A DNA stretch of 64,000 nt from CBDCNH01 sp965219015 (GCA_965219015.1 CBDCNH010000011.1:124001-188000); one strand, 5' to 3'; positions 27,412 to 36,306 are shown, numbered from the stretch's first letter. Notes: a model not told the origin generated them from the sequence alone. Numbers and translations: made by a program.

Positions 27412-28368
27412 GAGCGCCTGCACCCCTGTGCCGGTGCCGAGCGTCGGGGCGGACATCTCCTGGTCGGGGAGCGTCGTGCCCGGCAGCTCGGAGCCGGTGA
27501 GCCGCACCGCGCGGTGCCCGCGGGTCTGCCCGAGCCGGGCGGCGGCGAGCTTGCGGCCGTCGGCGCCCTCGAGCGTCAGCGCCTCGAGCGCCTGCCGCTC
27601 GACCGGGATCAGCATCCCGGGCTTGAGGCCGAGAAGCGCCGAGAGCGGCAGCGTCAGCCGCGCGAGGACCGCCTCCACCTCGGCCTCGGTCTCCATCACC
27701 GTGGCCTCGAGCCGCGTCGCCCAGCTTTCGGTCGCGGCGTTCGACATCGGCGTCATCGGCCGCGCGAGAGGCATCGCGCCGCGCCCCGTCGCCGGCAGCG
27801 CCAGCGTCACGCGCCCCCGGCGCACGCCCTCGGCAAGGTCCAGCTCGGCGTCGAACACGCGGTAGGCGGGCTCCTCGAGCAATAGCCCGAGCGGCCGTGC
27901 CTCCTCGAGGAACGAGCCGTAGCGGAACCCGCCGGCCCAGACGGCGTGCGGCGTGCCCGCGAGCGCGCGCTCGAAGCCCTCCAGGAGCGCGTCGACGAAG
28001 CCCGTGGCGATGGCGGCATCGGCGCGGGTCGGGCGCCGGGGCGGCGGCTCGACGGGGGCGACGCGGCCGATCATCTGCATCTCGAGGAACGCCGCGAGCA
28101 CGGGGGCCGAGATCGCGAGCAGTCCGAGCCCCTCGCCCGGACCGTCAAGCACCGCCAGAAGCGCGCGATCCTCGAGCGTCTCGAGAAGCTCCTCCGTGGT
28201 GATCCGGCGCTCCGTGACCGCCGTCACGCCCACGACGAGATCGAGCGCCTCCTGCCCGGCCCGCGCGCAGGCCTGCCGGAGCGCCCGTTCGGGCGTGATG
28301 ACGTCGGGATCGACCGGCGGGCGGCCAGCCGCCGCCTTGCGCGCCAGGAGTGATAGGTCGTCGTGCAT
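27409..28368 (-). CDS. FliM/FliN-family flagellar motor switch C-ring protein
   Basis: Protein of 319 aa. The C-terminal 80 residues have the SpoA/FliMN domain pattern (LTLPLSALLGLKPGMLIPVE, then RKLAAARLGQTRGHRAVRLT). The N-terminal part resembles the short FliM variants seen in Rhodobacterales. In the C-ring this family switches rotation direction. No other flagellar gene is in the window. Its 3' end is the source of the displaced copy at 26101-26217 and forms the last unit of the adjacent tandem array, so its C-terminus lies in an actively rearranging region. Confidence 0.75.
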   Translation of the reverse strand: MHDDLSLLARKAAAGRPPVDPDVITPERALRQACARAGQEALDLVVGVTAVTERRITTEELLETLEDRALLAVLDGPGEGLGLLAISAPVLAAFLEMQMIGRVAPVEPPPRRPTRADAAIATGFVDALLEGFERALAGTPHAVWAGGFRYGSFLEEARPLGLLLEEPAYRVFDAELDLAEGVRRGRVTLALPATGRGAMPLARPMTPMSNAATESWATRLEATVMETEAEVEAVLARLTLPLSALLGLKPGMLIPVERQALEALTLEGADGRKLAAARLGQTRGHRAVRLTGSELPGTTLPDQEMSAPTLGTGTGVQAL

Positions 28369-28581
28369 GTCCCTCGCCCGCCGGGCCGCCGTGCCTCACC
28401 ATCGCAGGCGTGCGTTAACAAGTGTTTGAGCGCTGGCGGAACGTTACCGCCGGGGCCCAATCGTTCCCTCGCCCCGCATCGATCTTCTCCCCGAACATCG
28501 GCGGGAAACGGCCGCTGCGCCCCGCAAGCCGATGAAGCCGCTCGGCGCGTCCGCGGCGGCACCGAACTCGAAGGAAACCCG

Positions 28582-29688
28582 ATGACACTGACCATGAAAG
28601 CGATGCCGGCATCCGCTGCGGCGGCCCTGTCTGCCGCACCCGCCTTCGGCCAGCAGGCGAGCGACCAGCCCGCCGGGGGCCAGCAGCCGGCGGCGGACAC
28701 CGCGGCCACCACGACCGCACCGGTCGCGGGCGGCCAAATGGTCGTCGGGCAGCCGAAGTCGACCGTGACGGTCGACACCCCGAAGCCCCGGGTCTCGCCG
28801 GACCAGGCGACGCCGGAGGTGACGGTCGGCCAGCCGAAGCCGAAGATCACCGTCAACGCCGCCCAGCCCGACATCCAGATCCTGCAGGCCGAGCCCGACG
28901 TGACGGTGGACAGCGACGCCCGGCCGAAGGTCGCCGTCAGCCAGACCGACCCGCAGGTGAACGTGCGGATGGTCGGCGGGCAGGAGGCCAAGCCGCAGGT
29001 CAACGTCGAGCAGGCGGGCGACACGAACGTGCAGGTCAACCAGGAGAAGGCGCAGGTCAACGTCGACACATCCGGGGCCGGGAGGGCTCCGCAGCAAAAC
29101 GCCGTCGGCACCGTGGCGCCCGCCGACACGCCGCCCGCAAAGCAGAACCCCGTCGTCGTGGCGAGACCCACGTCCGCGCCCGCTGCCGCCCCCGATGCCA
29201 CGCCGGCGCGCGGGCCGCTCTCCGACCTCGCCGTCGGCGACCTCCGCGGCAAGACCGTGCTGTCGGAGTCCGGCAAGGACAACGGCGAGATCGACATCGT
29301 CGGCCGCCAGGGCTACCAGGTCGTCGCGGTCGTGGGCGTGGGCGGCTTCCTCGGGATCGCTGAGCACCCGGTGGCGCTGCCGCTCGACCAGCTGCAGTAC
29401 GCCAACGATCAGATCGTGCTGCCGCAGAAGAGCGAGGCGGACCTGCGGGACATGCCCGAATACGAGACGGCTCAATCGACTTCGCCGACGCGAACACCCG
29501 CATCAGCGACCTCGCCGCGCAACAGTCAGACGTGCGGCGGCCGTCCCCATGCGGGCGGCCGCCGCACCCCTCAGTTCAGCGCCTTGTCGGTGATCGCGTG
29601 CGTCCAGGCGCCGTCGTCGGGGGCCTTGGTGATCGCAGGGTTCTCCTTCGAGACCGCGCTCAGCAGGGTGTCGACCGTCTGCGCGTAG
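28582..29688 (+). CDS. Exported PRC-barrel domain repeat protein, 3' end probably disrupted
   Basis: Open frame of 368 aa. A short export-signal-like N-terminus ends near AAPAFGQQ. About 130 residues of degenerate repeats follow, with cores such as PEVTVGQPKPKITV, PKVAVSQTDPQVNV and PQVNVEQAG. A linker then leads to a PRC-barrel-like domain (LRGKTVLSESGKDNGEIDIV to VALPLDQLQYANDQIVLPQ). After MPEYET the frame becomes Ser/Thr/Pro-rich and runs antisense through the 3' end of the convergent NMT1-type gene. A one-base shift there gives DGSIDFADANTRISDLAAQQ, which looks more natural. The real end is probably before the hairpin at 29534-29565. PRC-barrel proteins of this type are usually periplasmic; function unknown. 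Confidence 0.6.
   Translation: MTLTMKAMPASAAAALSAAPAFGQQASDQPAGGQQPAADTAATTTAPVAGGQMVVGQPKSTVTVDTPKPRVSPDQATPEVTVGQPKPKITVNAAQPDIQILQAEPDVTVDSDARPKVAVSQTDPQVNVRMVGGQEAKPQVNVEQAGDTNVQVNQEKAQVNVDTSGAGRAPQQNAVGTVAPADTPPAKQNPVVVARPTSAPAAAPDATPARGPLSDLAVGDLRGKTVLSESGKDNGEIDIVGRQGYQVVAVVGVGGFLGIAEHPVALPLDQLQYANDQIVLPQKSEADLRDMPEYETAQSTSPTRTPASATSPRNSQTCGGRPHAGGRRTPQFSALSVIACVQAPSSGALVIAGFSFETALSRVSTVCA
29534..29565. terminator. GC-rich hairpin between convergent genes
   Basis: Perfect 10-bp stem GCGGCGGCCG / CGGCCGCCGC around a 12-nt loop, 5 nt beyond the stop of the NMT1-type gene. There is no T-tract. It could stop transcription from both sides. Confidence 0.5.
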
Positions 29689-30560
29689 TCCGCGGGGTCG
29701 AGCGCGCCGGTCGAGCCTGCCGTGAGCTTCGCGACCTCGCTGGCCATGTAGGTCTGGTGCTCGAGCGTCTGCGCGCCGGAGGCGTCGTTGTCGATCACGA
29801 TCGCCGCCGCCTCGTCGGGATGGGCCTCCGCGTATTTCCAGCCCTTCATGCTCGCGCGCACGAAGCGCACCATGCGGTCCGCGAACGCCGGATCGTCGAG
29901 CTTCGTCCCGAGCGCGTAGAGCCCGTCCTCGAGCACGCCCGCACCCACGTCGAGGTAGTTGAACGTCACGAGCTGGTCGGGCGTGATGCCGGCGTCGATC
30001 ACCTGGCCGTATTCGTTGTAGGTCATCACCGAGATGCAGTCGGCCTGCTTCTGCAGCAGCGGATCGACGTTGAACGCCTGCTTCAGCACCGTCACCCCGC
30101 CGGGCCCGCCGTCGGTCGGCAGCCCGAGCTTCGCCATCCAGCCATAGAACGGGTATTCGTTGCCGAAGAACCACACGCCGAGCGTCTTGCCCTTGAAGTC
30201 CGCGGGCGTGGCGATGCCGGTCTCCTTGAGGCAGGTGAGCTCGAGCCCGCCATGCTTGAAGGGCTGCGCGATGTTGACGAGCGGCAGACCCCGCTCGCGC
30301 GCGGCGAGCGCCGCCGGCATCCAGTCCACGATCACGTCGGCGCCACCGCCCGCGATCACCTGCTCGGGCGCGATGTCGGGCCCGCCGGGCTTGATCGTGA
30401 CCTCGAGCCCCTCGTCGTCGTAGTAGCCCTTGTCGAGCGCCACGTAGTAGCCGCCGAACTGCGCCTGCGTCACCCACTTCAGCTGCAGCGTCACCGGATC
30501 GGCGGCCTGCGCGGTGCCCGCCGCCAGCGCCAGGCCCATCGCCAGAAGTCCCGTCTTCAT
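29571..30560 (-). CDS. NMT1/THI5-like periplasmic binding protein
   Basis: Protein of 329 aa with a signal peptide (MKTGLLAMGLALAAGTAQA). An NMT1/THI5-like fold follows: LQLKWVTQAQFGGYYVALDK, then GGADVIVDWMPAALAARE and GVWFFGNEYPFYGW. Family members bind pyrimidines and related compounds (HMP, formylaminopyrimidine, riboflavin). It is encoded downstream of a matching ATPase and two permeases and next to pyrimidine-catabolic genes, so a uracil/thymine-type ligand is likely. I chose the ATG at 30560 because it starts the signal peptide. Confidence 0.85.
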   Translation of the reverse strand: MKTGLLAMGLALAAGTAQAADPVTLQLKWVTQAQFGGYYVALDKGYYDDEGLEVTIKPGGPDIAPEQVIAGGGADVIVDWMPAALAARERGLPLVNIAQPFKHGGLELTCLKETGIATPADFKGKTLGVWFFGNEYPFYGWMAKLGLPTDGGPGGVTVLKQAFNVDPLLQKQADCISVMTYNEYGQVIDAGITPDQLVTFNYLDVGAGVLEDGLYALGTKLDDPAFADRMVRFVRASMKGWKYAEAHPDEAAAIVIDNDASGAQTLEHQTYMASEVAKLTAGSTGALDPADYAQTVDTLLSAVSKENPAITKAPDDGAWTHAITDKALN

Positions 30561-30698
30561 CCCCGTCTCCCTGTTGTCGCCCCTCGAGCCCCTCGAGACC
30601 CTCGGGGGCCTCGCCGCACCTTGCAAGCCCCGCCCTGCCCTGACCAGCCCCCCGGCACGCCACGCGGCCTGAAAAAGCGGCCCGCGCCCGTTTTGGCG

Positions 30699-31547
30699 TC
30701 ACCCGCGCCGGCGCTGGCCCGGATGCCAGAACGTCACCACCCGCTCCACGAGCGCCACCGCTCCGTAGAACGCCGATCCCGCGAGCCCTGCGACTGCGAT
30801 CTCCGCCCAGACCATGTCGAGCCCCATCCGGCCCACCTCGGTGGAGATGCGGTAGCCCATGCCGACCGTCGGCGAGCCGAAGAACTCCGCCACGATCGCA
30901 CCGACGAGCGCCAGCGTCGTCGCGACCTTGAGCCCGTTGAACACGAACGGCATCGCGGCCGGGATGCGGAGCTTCGCCAGCGCCTGCCTGCGCGATGCCC
31001 CATAGGTCGCCATCAGGTCGCGGTCCGCAGCACCCGCCGCCCCGAGCCCTGCCACGGCGTTGACGAGGACGGGAAAGAACACCATCGCCACCACGACCGC
31101 GGCCTTCGACGGCCAGTCGAAGCCGAACCACATCACGAAGATCGGCGCCACGCCGACGATCGGCAGCGCCGCCGCGAACCCCGCCACCGGCAGGAGGCCC
31201 ACGCGCAGGAACGCCCACCGCTCGACCGCCAGCGCCGTCCCGAACGCCGCCAGCGCGCCGATCGCGTAGCCCCCGAGCGCCCCCTTCAGGAACGTCTGCA
31301 CGAAATCCGCGCCGAGCGTGCCGAGGCTCGCGGCCCCCCGCGCCCAGATCTCCGAAGGCGGAGGCAGGATCACGCCCGGCACGTCGAAGAGCCGCACGAC
31401 AAGCTCCCAGAGCCCCACCAGCGTCACGCCGAACACCGCCGGCACCAGCACCCGCACCCCGCGCCCGCGGCGCCGCGCCAGCCAGACGTTCGCGCCCCAG
31501 GCCGCCGCCCAGAGGAGACCGACGAGCCAGATCCGCCCGTCCGTCAC
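30699..31547 (-). CDS. ABC transporter permease (SsuC/ThiX type)
   Basis: Permease of 282 aa with about six membrane segments and the EAA loop DLMATYGASRRQALAKLRIP. It starts at a GTG that overlaps the upstream permease stop (GTGA at 31544-31547); the longer frame upstream is that gene's shadow. It forms a heterodimer with the permease at 31544-32413, in an importer whose binding protein is at 29571-30560 and whose ATPase is at 32406-33191. Confidence 0.88.
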   Translation of the reverse strand: MTDGRIWLVGLLWAAAWGANVWLARRRGRGVRVLVPAVFGVTLVGLWELVVRLFDVPGVILPPPSEIWARGAASLGTLGADFVQTFLKGALGGYAIGALAAFGTALAVERWAFLRVGLLPVAGFAAALPIVGVAPIFVMWFGFDWPSKAAVVVAMVFFPVLVNAVAGLGAAGAADRDLMATYGASRRQALAKLRIPAAMPFVFNGLKVATTLALVGAIVAEFFGSPTVGMGYRISTEVGRMGLDMVWAEIAVAGLAGSAFYGAVALVERVVTFWHPGQRRRG

Positions 31548-32413
31548 CGCGGCATCCCCATCCGCGCCAGCACCGCGCGCTCCGCCAGCGCCACCGCCCC
31601 CACGAGCCCCGCCGCCACCACCGCGGCCGCGACGAGCGCGGCCCAGATCTGCACCGTCTGCCCGTAGTAGCTCCCCGACAGGAGGCGCGCGCCGAGCCCC
31701 GCCACGGCGCCTGTCGGAAGCTCCCCCACGATGGTCCCGACGAGGCTCGCCGCCGCCGCAATGCGGAGCGACGCGAAGAGGTACGGCAGCGATGCCGGCA
31801 GCCGCAGATGGCAAAACACCCGGCCCCGCGACGCCCCCCAGGTCGCCATCAGGTCGAGGTCCATCGGCTGCGGCGACCGGAACCCCTGCGCCATCCCGAC
31901 CACGACCGGGAAGAACGTGAGGTACGCCGAGATCATCGCCTTCGGCAGCAAGCCCTGCACGCCGACCGCGTTCATCACCACGATCACCATCGGCGCCACC
32001 GCGAGGATCGGCACCGTCTGGCTCGCGACGGCCCAGGGCATCACCGACAGGTCCGTCGCCCGGTCATGCACGATGGCCGCCGCGAGCCCGATCCCGAGTG
32101 CCGCGCCGATCGCGAAGCCGAGCATCGTCGCCGAGAGCGTGACCCAGGCATGGTAGACGAGGCTCCGCTTCGAGCCGGGCCGCACCAGCGCCACGGTCCG
32201 CCAGAGCTCCCCCGCCACCTGATGCGGCGCCGGCAGCACCGGGCGCTGCTGGCCCCACGATGCCCCGAGCACCTCGCCGAACGACGCCGCGCCCCCCGCC
32301 CGCGCCGCCTGGTCGCGCGTCCAGGCCGCGTTCATCGGCACGCAGGCGGCGTACCAGAGCACGAGGATCGCCCCGACCACGGCGAGCACGGGACCGGTCC
32401 GGCGCTCAGGCAT
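31544..32413 (-). CDS. ABC transporter permease (SsuC/ThiX type)
   Basis: Permease of 289 aa. A first membrane segment at residues 8-25 is followed by a periplasmic stretch and then the core permease domain with EAA loop LDLMATWGASRGRVFCHLRLP (partial). The start overlaps the last codons of the ATPase gene by 8 nt, and the stop overlaps the next permease. Similarity of the two permeases suggests an old duplication. Confidence 0.88.
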   Translation of the reverse strand: MPERRTGPVLAVVGAILVLWYAACVPMNAAWTRDQAARAGGAASFGEVLGASWGQQRPVLPAPHQVAGELWRTVALVRPGSKRSLVYHAWVTLSATMLGFAIGAALGIGLAAAIVHDRATDLSVMPWAVASQTVPILAVAPMVIVVMNAVGVQGLLPKAMISAYLTFFPVVVGMAQGFRSPQPMDLDLMATWGASRGRVFCHLRLPASLPYLFASLRIAAAASLVGTIVGELPTGAVAGLGARLLSGSYYGQTVQIWAALVAAAVVAAGLVGAVALAERAVLARMGMPR

Positions 32414-33191
32414 CGTGCCCCGCCCGCAGCCCCTCGCGGACGCGGTGCGCCACCGCGATGAACGCCTCGCTGTCGCGGATGTCGAGCGGGCGGTCGCGCG
32501 GCAGCGGGCTCTCGATCACGTCGGTGATGCGCCCCGGCCGCGGGCTCATCACCACGATGCGCGTCGAGAGGTACACCGCCTCGGGGATCGAGTGCGTGAC
32601 GAAGAGGATGGTCTTGGCGGTCCGCGCCCAAAGCTCGAGGAGCGCCTCGTTGAGCCGGTCGCGCACGATCTCGTCGAGCGCCCCGAAGGGCTCGTCCATC
32701 AGCAGGATCTCCGCGTCGAACGCGAGCGCCCGCGCGATCGAGGCGCGCTGCTGCATCCCCCCCGAGAGCTGCCAGGGATACTTCCTCGCGAACTCGCCGA
32801 GCCCCACGAGGTCGAGCACGCGCGCCGCCCGCGCCCGCCGCTCCTCGCGCGGGTAGCCCATGATCTCGAGGGGCAGCATCACGTTCCGCGCGATCGTGCG
32901 CCACGGGTAGAGCCCCGCCGCCTGGAACACGTAGCCGTAGGCCCGCGCCCGCCGCGCCGCATCGGCGCTGGTGCCGTTGACGCTGAGCGTGCCCTCCGTC
33001 GGCGTCTCGAGCGCCGCCACCGCGCGCAGGAACGTCGTCTTGCCGCAGCCCGAGGGGCCGATGAAGCTCACGAACGCGCCCTTCTCGATCCCGAGCGTCA
33101 CGTCCGAGAGCGCCCGCACCGGCCCGTCCGCGGTCGCGAACGTGAGCCCGAGCCCCTCGGCGCGGATCACCTCGGGCGCGGCGCCGCTCAT
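32406..33191 (-). CDS. ABC transporter ATP-binding protein (SsuB/ThiZ/TauB type)
   Basis: Protein of 261 aa with Walker A GPSGCGKTT, Q-loop YVFQAAGLYPW, signature LSGGMQQRASIARAL, Walker B ILLMDEPFGALD and switch His in FVTHSIPEA. This is the nitrate/sulfonate/pyrimidine subgroup that partners with NMT1-type binding proteins. The ATG overlaps the SDR stop. Confidence 0.92.
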   Translation of the reverse strand: MSGAAPEVIRAEGLGLTFATADGPVRALSDVTLGIEKGAFVSFIGPSGCGKTTFLRAVAALETPTEGTLSVNGTSADAARRARAYGYVFQAAGLYPWRTIARNVMLPLEIMGYPREERRARAARVLDLVGLGEFARKYPWQLSGGMQQRASIARALAFDAEILLMDEPFGALDEIVRDRLNEALLELWARTAKTILFVTHSIPEAVYLSTRIVVMSPRPGRITDVIESPLPRDRPLDIRDSEAFIAVAHRVREGLRAGHDA

Positions 33192-33895
33192 ACCGACCGC
33201 GTGATCCCGCCGTCGACGCGCAGGTTCTGCCCGGTGATGTAGGCGCCGCCCGCGGAGGCGAGGAACACCACCGTTGCCGCGATCTCGGCCACGTGCCCGT
33301 AGCGCCCGAGCGGCACCCGTACCCGCGCCGCCTCGCGTTCCGGCAGGCTATCGATGAACCCCGGCAGGACGTTGTTCATCCGCACGTTGTCGCCCGCGTG
33401 CTGGTCGGTGAAGAGCTTGGCGTAGGCGGCGAGCCCGGCGCGGAACACGCCCGAGGTCGGGAACGCCGCGTCGGGCTCGAAGGCGAAGGCGGTCGAGATG
33501 TTGACGATGGCGCCGCCGCCCGCGGCGATCATCGCCGGGGCAAAGGCCCGCACCGCCCGCACCACGCCGAGGAGGTAGACCTCGAGCCCCTCGTGCCAGT
33601 CCGCGTCGGCAAGCTCCAGCACCGGCGCGCGCGGCCCGTGCCCCGCCGAGTTGACGAGCACGTCGACGCGCCCCCAGCGGCCGAGCACCGCGTCGCGAAG
33701 CCGCGCGATGTCCTCGGCCGAGCGGTTCGACCCGGTGACGCCGATGCCGCCGAGCCGCTGCCCCAGCGCCTCGCCCTTCCCCGACGACGACATCACCGCC
33801 ACCCGGTACCCCGCCGCCGCCAGCGCTTCCGCCGCCCCGGCCCCCATGCCGCTGCCGCCCGCCGTCACCACGGCCACTGGGTCCGACACGCTCAT
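33188..33895 (-). CDS. SDR-family protein lacking the usual catalytic Tyr/Lys
   Basis: Protein of 235 aa with the SDR cofactor motif TAGGSGMG, the NSAG motif (VLVNSAGHG) and the NIS strand, ending GGITRSV. Where the classical YxxxK active site should be, the sequence reads TSGVFRAGLAAYAK. Aligning the following helix puts Ser at the Tyr position and Arg at the Lys position. It may therefore be a non-classical SDR or a non-catalytic one. It is first in the operon with the NMT1-type importer, so a role in pyrimidine use is suggested only by position. Confidence 0.8.
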   Translation of the reverse strand: MSVSDPVAVVTAGGSGMGAGAAEALAAAGYRVAVMSSSGKGEALGQRLGGIGVTGSNRSAEDIARLRDAVLGRWGRVDVLVNSAGHGPRAPVLELADADWHEGLEVYLLGVVRAVRAFAPAMIAAGGGAIVNISTAFAFEPDAAFPTSGVFRAGLAAYAKLFTDQHAGDNVRMNNVLPGFIDSLPEREAARVRVPLGRYGHVAEIAATVVFLASAGGAYITGQNLRVDGGITRSV

Positions 33896-34223
33896 TCAGG
33901 CAAGCCAAGCCAATGGGTTAGAGCCCGCTCCTCGCATGTTCCGCGAAGGCGCCTCGGCGCCAGCCGCGCATGAGGTGCCGCGCCGCCGCGGCCACGCGGC
34001 CGAAACGTTCCTTCAGTGTTTTTAGCCAATGAGTTACGCTTCATTGCTCACACGTTCCTTCACCCTTCGCCGCCGCAGCGGCGACGCCGCATGGCATCGG
34101 CCCGCCATTTCCGTCCGGGATAGAGTTCCTGCTTTTGTCACAATGCGTTGCGCTCTGACCCTGATCTGGCAGATGACCCTGCCACCGTGCTGCCGAAGCG
34201 GGCGGTGTCGCCCGCCACGCGCC
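33896..34223. promoter_or_regulatory. Promoter region of the SDR-importer operon with paired direct repeats
   Basis: Relatively AT-rich gap of 328 bp between the SDR start and the dihydropyrimidinase 3' end. The motif AGCCAATGRGTTA occurs at 33908-33920 and again at 34024-34036, 116 bp apart and in the same direction. The first copy lies just upstream of the SDR ATG. Such spacing would fit two operator half-regions or two promoters. No gene is visible and the regulator is unknown. Confidence 0.4.
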
Positions 34224-35678
34224 TCACACCCCGCTCGCCGGGATGCCGCTGCGCGCCACCGCGCGGGGGGCGGTCAGCGCCTTCCACTCCGAGAGCGCGC
34301 GGTTCACCGGCCCCATCGGCGGGCGCGCCACGAACTCGCCATGCCCCTCGGTGGCATCAAGGCGGCCGTCGTCCACCGTCACGCGGCCGCGGCTCAGCAC
34401 GTAGCGCGGCAGGCCCCGCACCTCCATGCCCTCGAAGACGTTGTAGTCGATCGCCGACACCTGGTCCGCGGCGCGGATGGTGCGCCGCCGCTCGGGGTCG
34501 AGCACCAGGATGTCGGCGTCGGCGCCGACGAGGATCGCGCCCTTCCTCGGGTAGACGTTGAGGATCTTCGCAATGTTGGTCGAGGTCACGGCGACGAACT
34601 CCTGCGGCGTCAGCCGGCCGGTCGCCACGCCCTGCGTCCAGAGGAGCGGGATGCGGTCCTCGAGCCCGCCGGTGCCGTTCGGGATTTTCGTGAAGTCGCC
34701 GATGCCGGTGCGCTTCTGCGCCGTGGTGAAGGCACAATGGTCCGTCGCCACCACCGACAGCGAGCCCGACGCGAGCCCGGCCCAGAGGCTCGCCTGGTGC
34801 CGCGCGTCGCGGAACGGCGGGCTCATCACGCGCTGCGCGGCGTGGTCCCAGTCCGGGTGGCGGTACTCGCTCTCGTCGAGGACGAGGTGCTGGATCAGGG
34901 GCTCGCCCCAGACGCGCTGCCCCGCCATCCGCGCCCGCCGGATCGCCTCGTGCGCGTCCTCGGAGCTCACGTGGACGATGTAGACCGGCACGCCCGCCAT
35001 GTCGGCGATCATGATGGCGCGGTTCGCGGCCTCGCCCTCGACCGCGGGCGGCCGCGAGAAGGCATGCGCCTCGGGCCCGGTGTTGCCCGCGGCCATCAGC
35101 TTGCGCTGCAGCTCGGCCACCACGTCGCCGTTCTCGGCATGGACGAACGGGATCGCGCCAAGCTCGGCGCAGCGCGAGAACGACGCGAACATCTCGTCGT
35201 CGTTCACCATCAGCGCGCCCTTGTAGGCCATGAAATGCTTGAACGAATTGATCCCGGCCCCGGTCACGGCGGCCATCTCGCCCCACACCTGCTCGCCCCA
35301 CCAGGTGATCGCCATGTGGTAGGAGTAGTCGCACGCCGCGGTGCCGGACTTGTTGTGCCAGCGCTGCTTGGCGTCGAGGAGCCCCTGCCCGGGCTCGGGC
35401 AGCACGAAGTCCACCACCATCGTCGTCCCGCCCGCCAGCGCCGCCCGCGTCCCCGAGGCGAAGTCGTCGGTGGAATAGGTGCCCATGAACGGCATCTCGA
35501 GATGCGTGTGCGGGTCGATCCCCCCCGGCATCACGTAGCACCCCGTCGCATCGAGCTCCGTATCGCCGCTCAGGCCCTGACCGATAGCCGTGATAACGCC
35601 GCCCTCCACCGCCACGTCGGCGGGATAGCTGAGGTCGGCGGTGACGACGGTGCCGTTGCGGATGATCGTGGCGGGCAT
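34224..35678 (-). CDS. hydA: Dihydropyrimidinase
   Basis: Protein of 484 aa, the normal family length. It has the amidohydrolase metal motif DPHTH (H57, H59), the carbamylated lysine K153 in FMAYKGAL, and later ligands in PFVHAENGD, VYIVHVSS and SVVATDHC. It opens dihydrouracil/dihydrothymine to N-carbamoyl-beta-alanine or its methyl derivative in the cytoplasm. I chose the ATG at 35678, which begins the usual MPATIIRNGTVVTA N-terminus. It is downstream of the aminotransferase and carbamoyl hydrolase genes in the same direction. Confidence 0.95.
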   Translation of the reverse strand: MPATIIRNGTVVTADLSYPADVAVEGGVITAIGQGLSGDTELDATGCYVMPGGIDPHTHLEMPFMGTYSTDDFASGTRAALAGGTTMVVDFVLPEPGQGLLDAKQRWHNKSGTAACDYSYHMAITWWGEQVWGEMAAVTGAGINSFKHFMAYKGALMVNDDEMFASFSRCAELGAIPFVHAENGDVVAELQRKLMAAGNTGPEAHAFSRPPAVEGEAANRAIMIADMAGVPVYIVHVSSEDAHEAIRRARMAGQRVWGEPLIQHLVLDESEYRHPDWDHAAQRVMSPPFRDARHQASLWAGLASGSLSVVATDHCAFTTAQKRTGIGDFTKIPNGTGGLEDRIPLLWTQGVATGRLTPQEFVAVTSTNIAKILNVYPRKGAILVGADADILVLDPERRRTIRAADQVSAIDYNVFEGMEVRGLPRYVLSRGRVTVDDGRLDATEGHGEFVARPPMGPVNRALSEWKALTAPRAVARSGIPASGV

Positions 35679-35704
35679 GGCGGCTGTCCTCGGATTGTCG
35701 GGTT

Positions 35705-36211
35705 TCAGGCGGGGTCGCGGGGCCACAGGGTGCGGCCGAACGCGGGCTCGGGCCAGAGGCCGATCATGCTCTTGCGGCGCAGCGCCTCGGGCGACTTGCC
35801 GGGGCCTCGGAGCCAGGCCTGTACTCGGTCGGACGCCTCTGTGTCTGCCGCGAAATCGAGACTCCGCCCCATGATGTCGATCCGCCGTCCCAAATATTCG
35901 TCGCCGTCGCGGGTGCGCCGGCCAAACTTCGAGGGCCCGAAATCCGCGTTCAGCACCAGCCGCGGCGGGAAGCCGTCGCCATCGACCCGCGTGAAGAAGC
36001 ACCAGACGTCGAAATCCTTGATGCCGCTCGTGCCATTCCGGTAGTGGTCCGCGGCGCCCTGGCACAGCGCCATGAACCGGAGCGCCTCGCGGAACCTGCC
36101 AGAATAGGGTTTTCGCGCGAAGAGATCCTCGAGTTGCTTGCGGCTGAGGTCGATCAGCCGGTGGAGGTTCCCCGCGTCCATCGCCTCGTAGGACCGCTCG
36201 TCATCCGCCAT
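35705..36211 (-). CDS. Conserved hypothetical protein
   Basis: Protein of 168 aa. No domain recognised with confidence. Distinctive segments are LCQGAADHYRNGTSGIKDFDVWCF, here shown in part, RLVLNADFGPSKFGRR and YLGRRIDIMGRSL. I recall similar conserved hypothetical proteins, with KDFDVW and DFGPSKFG as their hallmarks. No signal peptide or membrane segment is present. It sits between the dihydropyrimidinase and a coiled-coil protein gene; the pyrimidine context may be accidental. Confidence 0.65.
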   Translation of the reverse strand: MADDERSYEAMDAGNLHRLIDLSRKQLEDLFARKPYSGRFREALRFMALCQGAADHYRNGTSGIKDFDVWCFFTRVDGDGFPPRLVLNADFGPSKFGRRTRDGDEYLGRRIDIMGRSLDFAADTEASDRVQAWLRGPGKSPEALRRKSMIGLWPEPAFGRTLWPRDPA

Positions 36212-36306
36212 GCGAGGCCTCCGTCGCGGGACGGGTGGTCTGCGGCGGGTTCGTGAGGCCCCGAGATGGTGTGGCGATCACCAAAGCGTGTCGCATAGCC
36301 TCGCGC

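Noticed and set aside
28438..28465. General stress sigma (EcfG-type) promoter GGAAC...CGTT before the PRC-barrel gene
   Set aside because: The spacing is 19 bp, but the known motif uses 16-17 bp, so the match is probably accidental.
29532..31667. 711-codon plus-strand frame opposite the NMT1-type importer
   Set aside because: Antisense to the binding protein and permease genes; His/Arg-rich shadow with no motifs.
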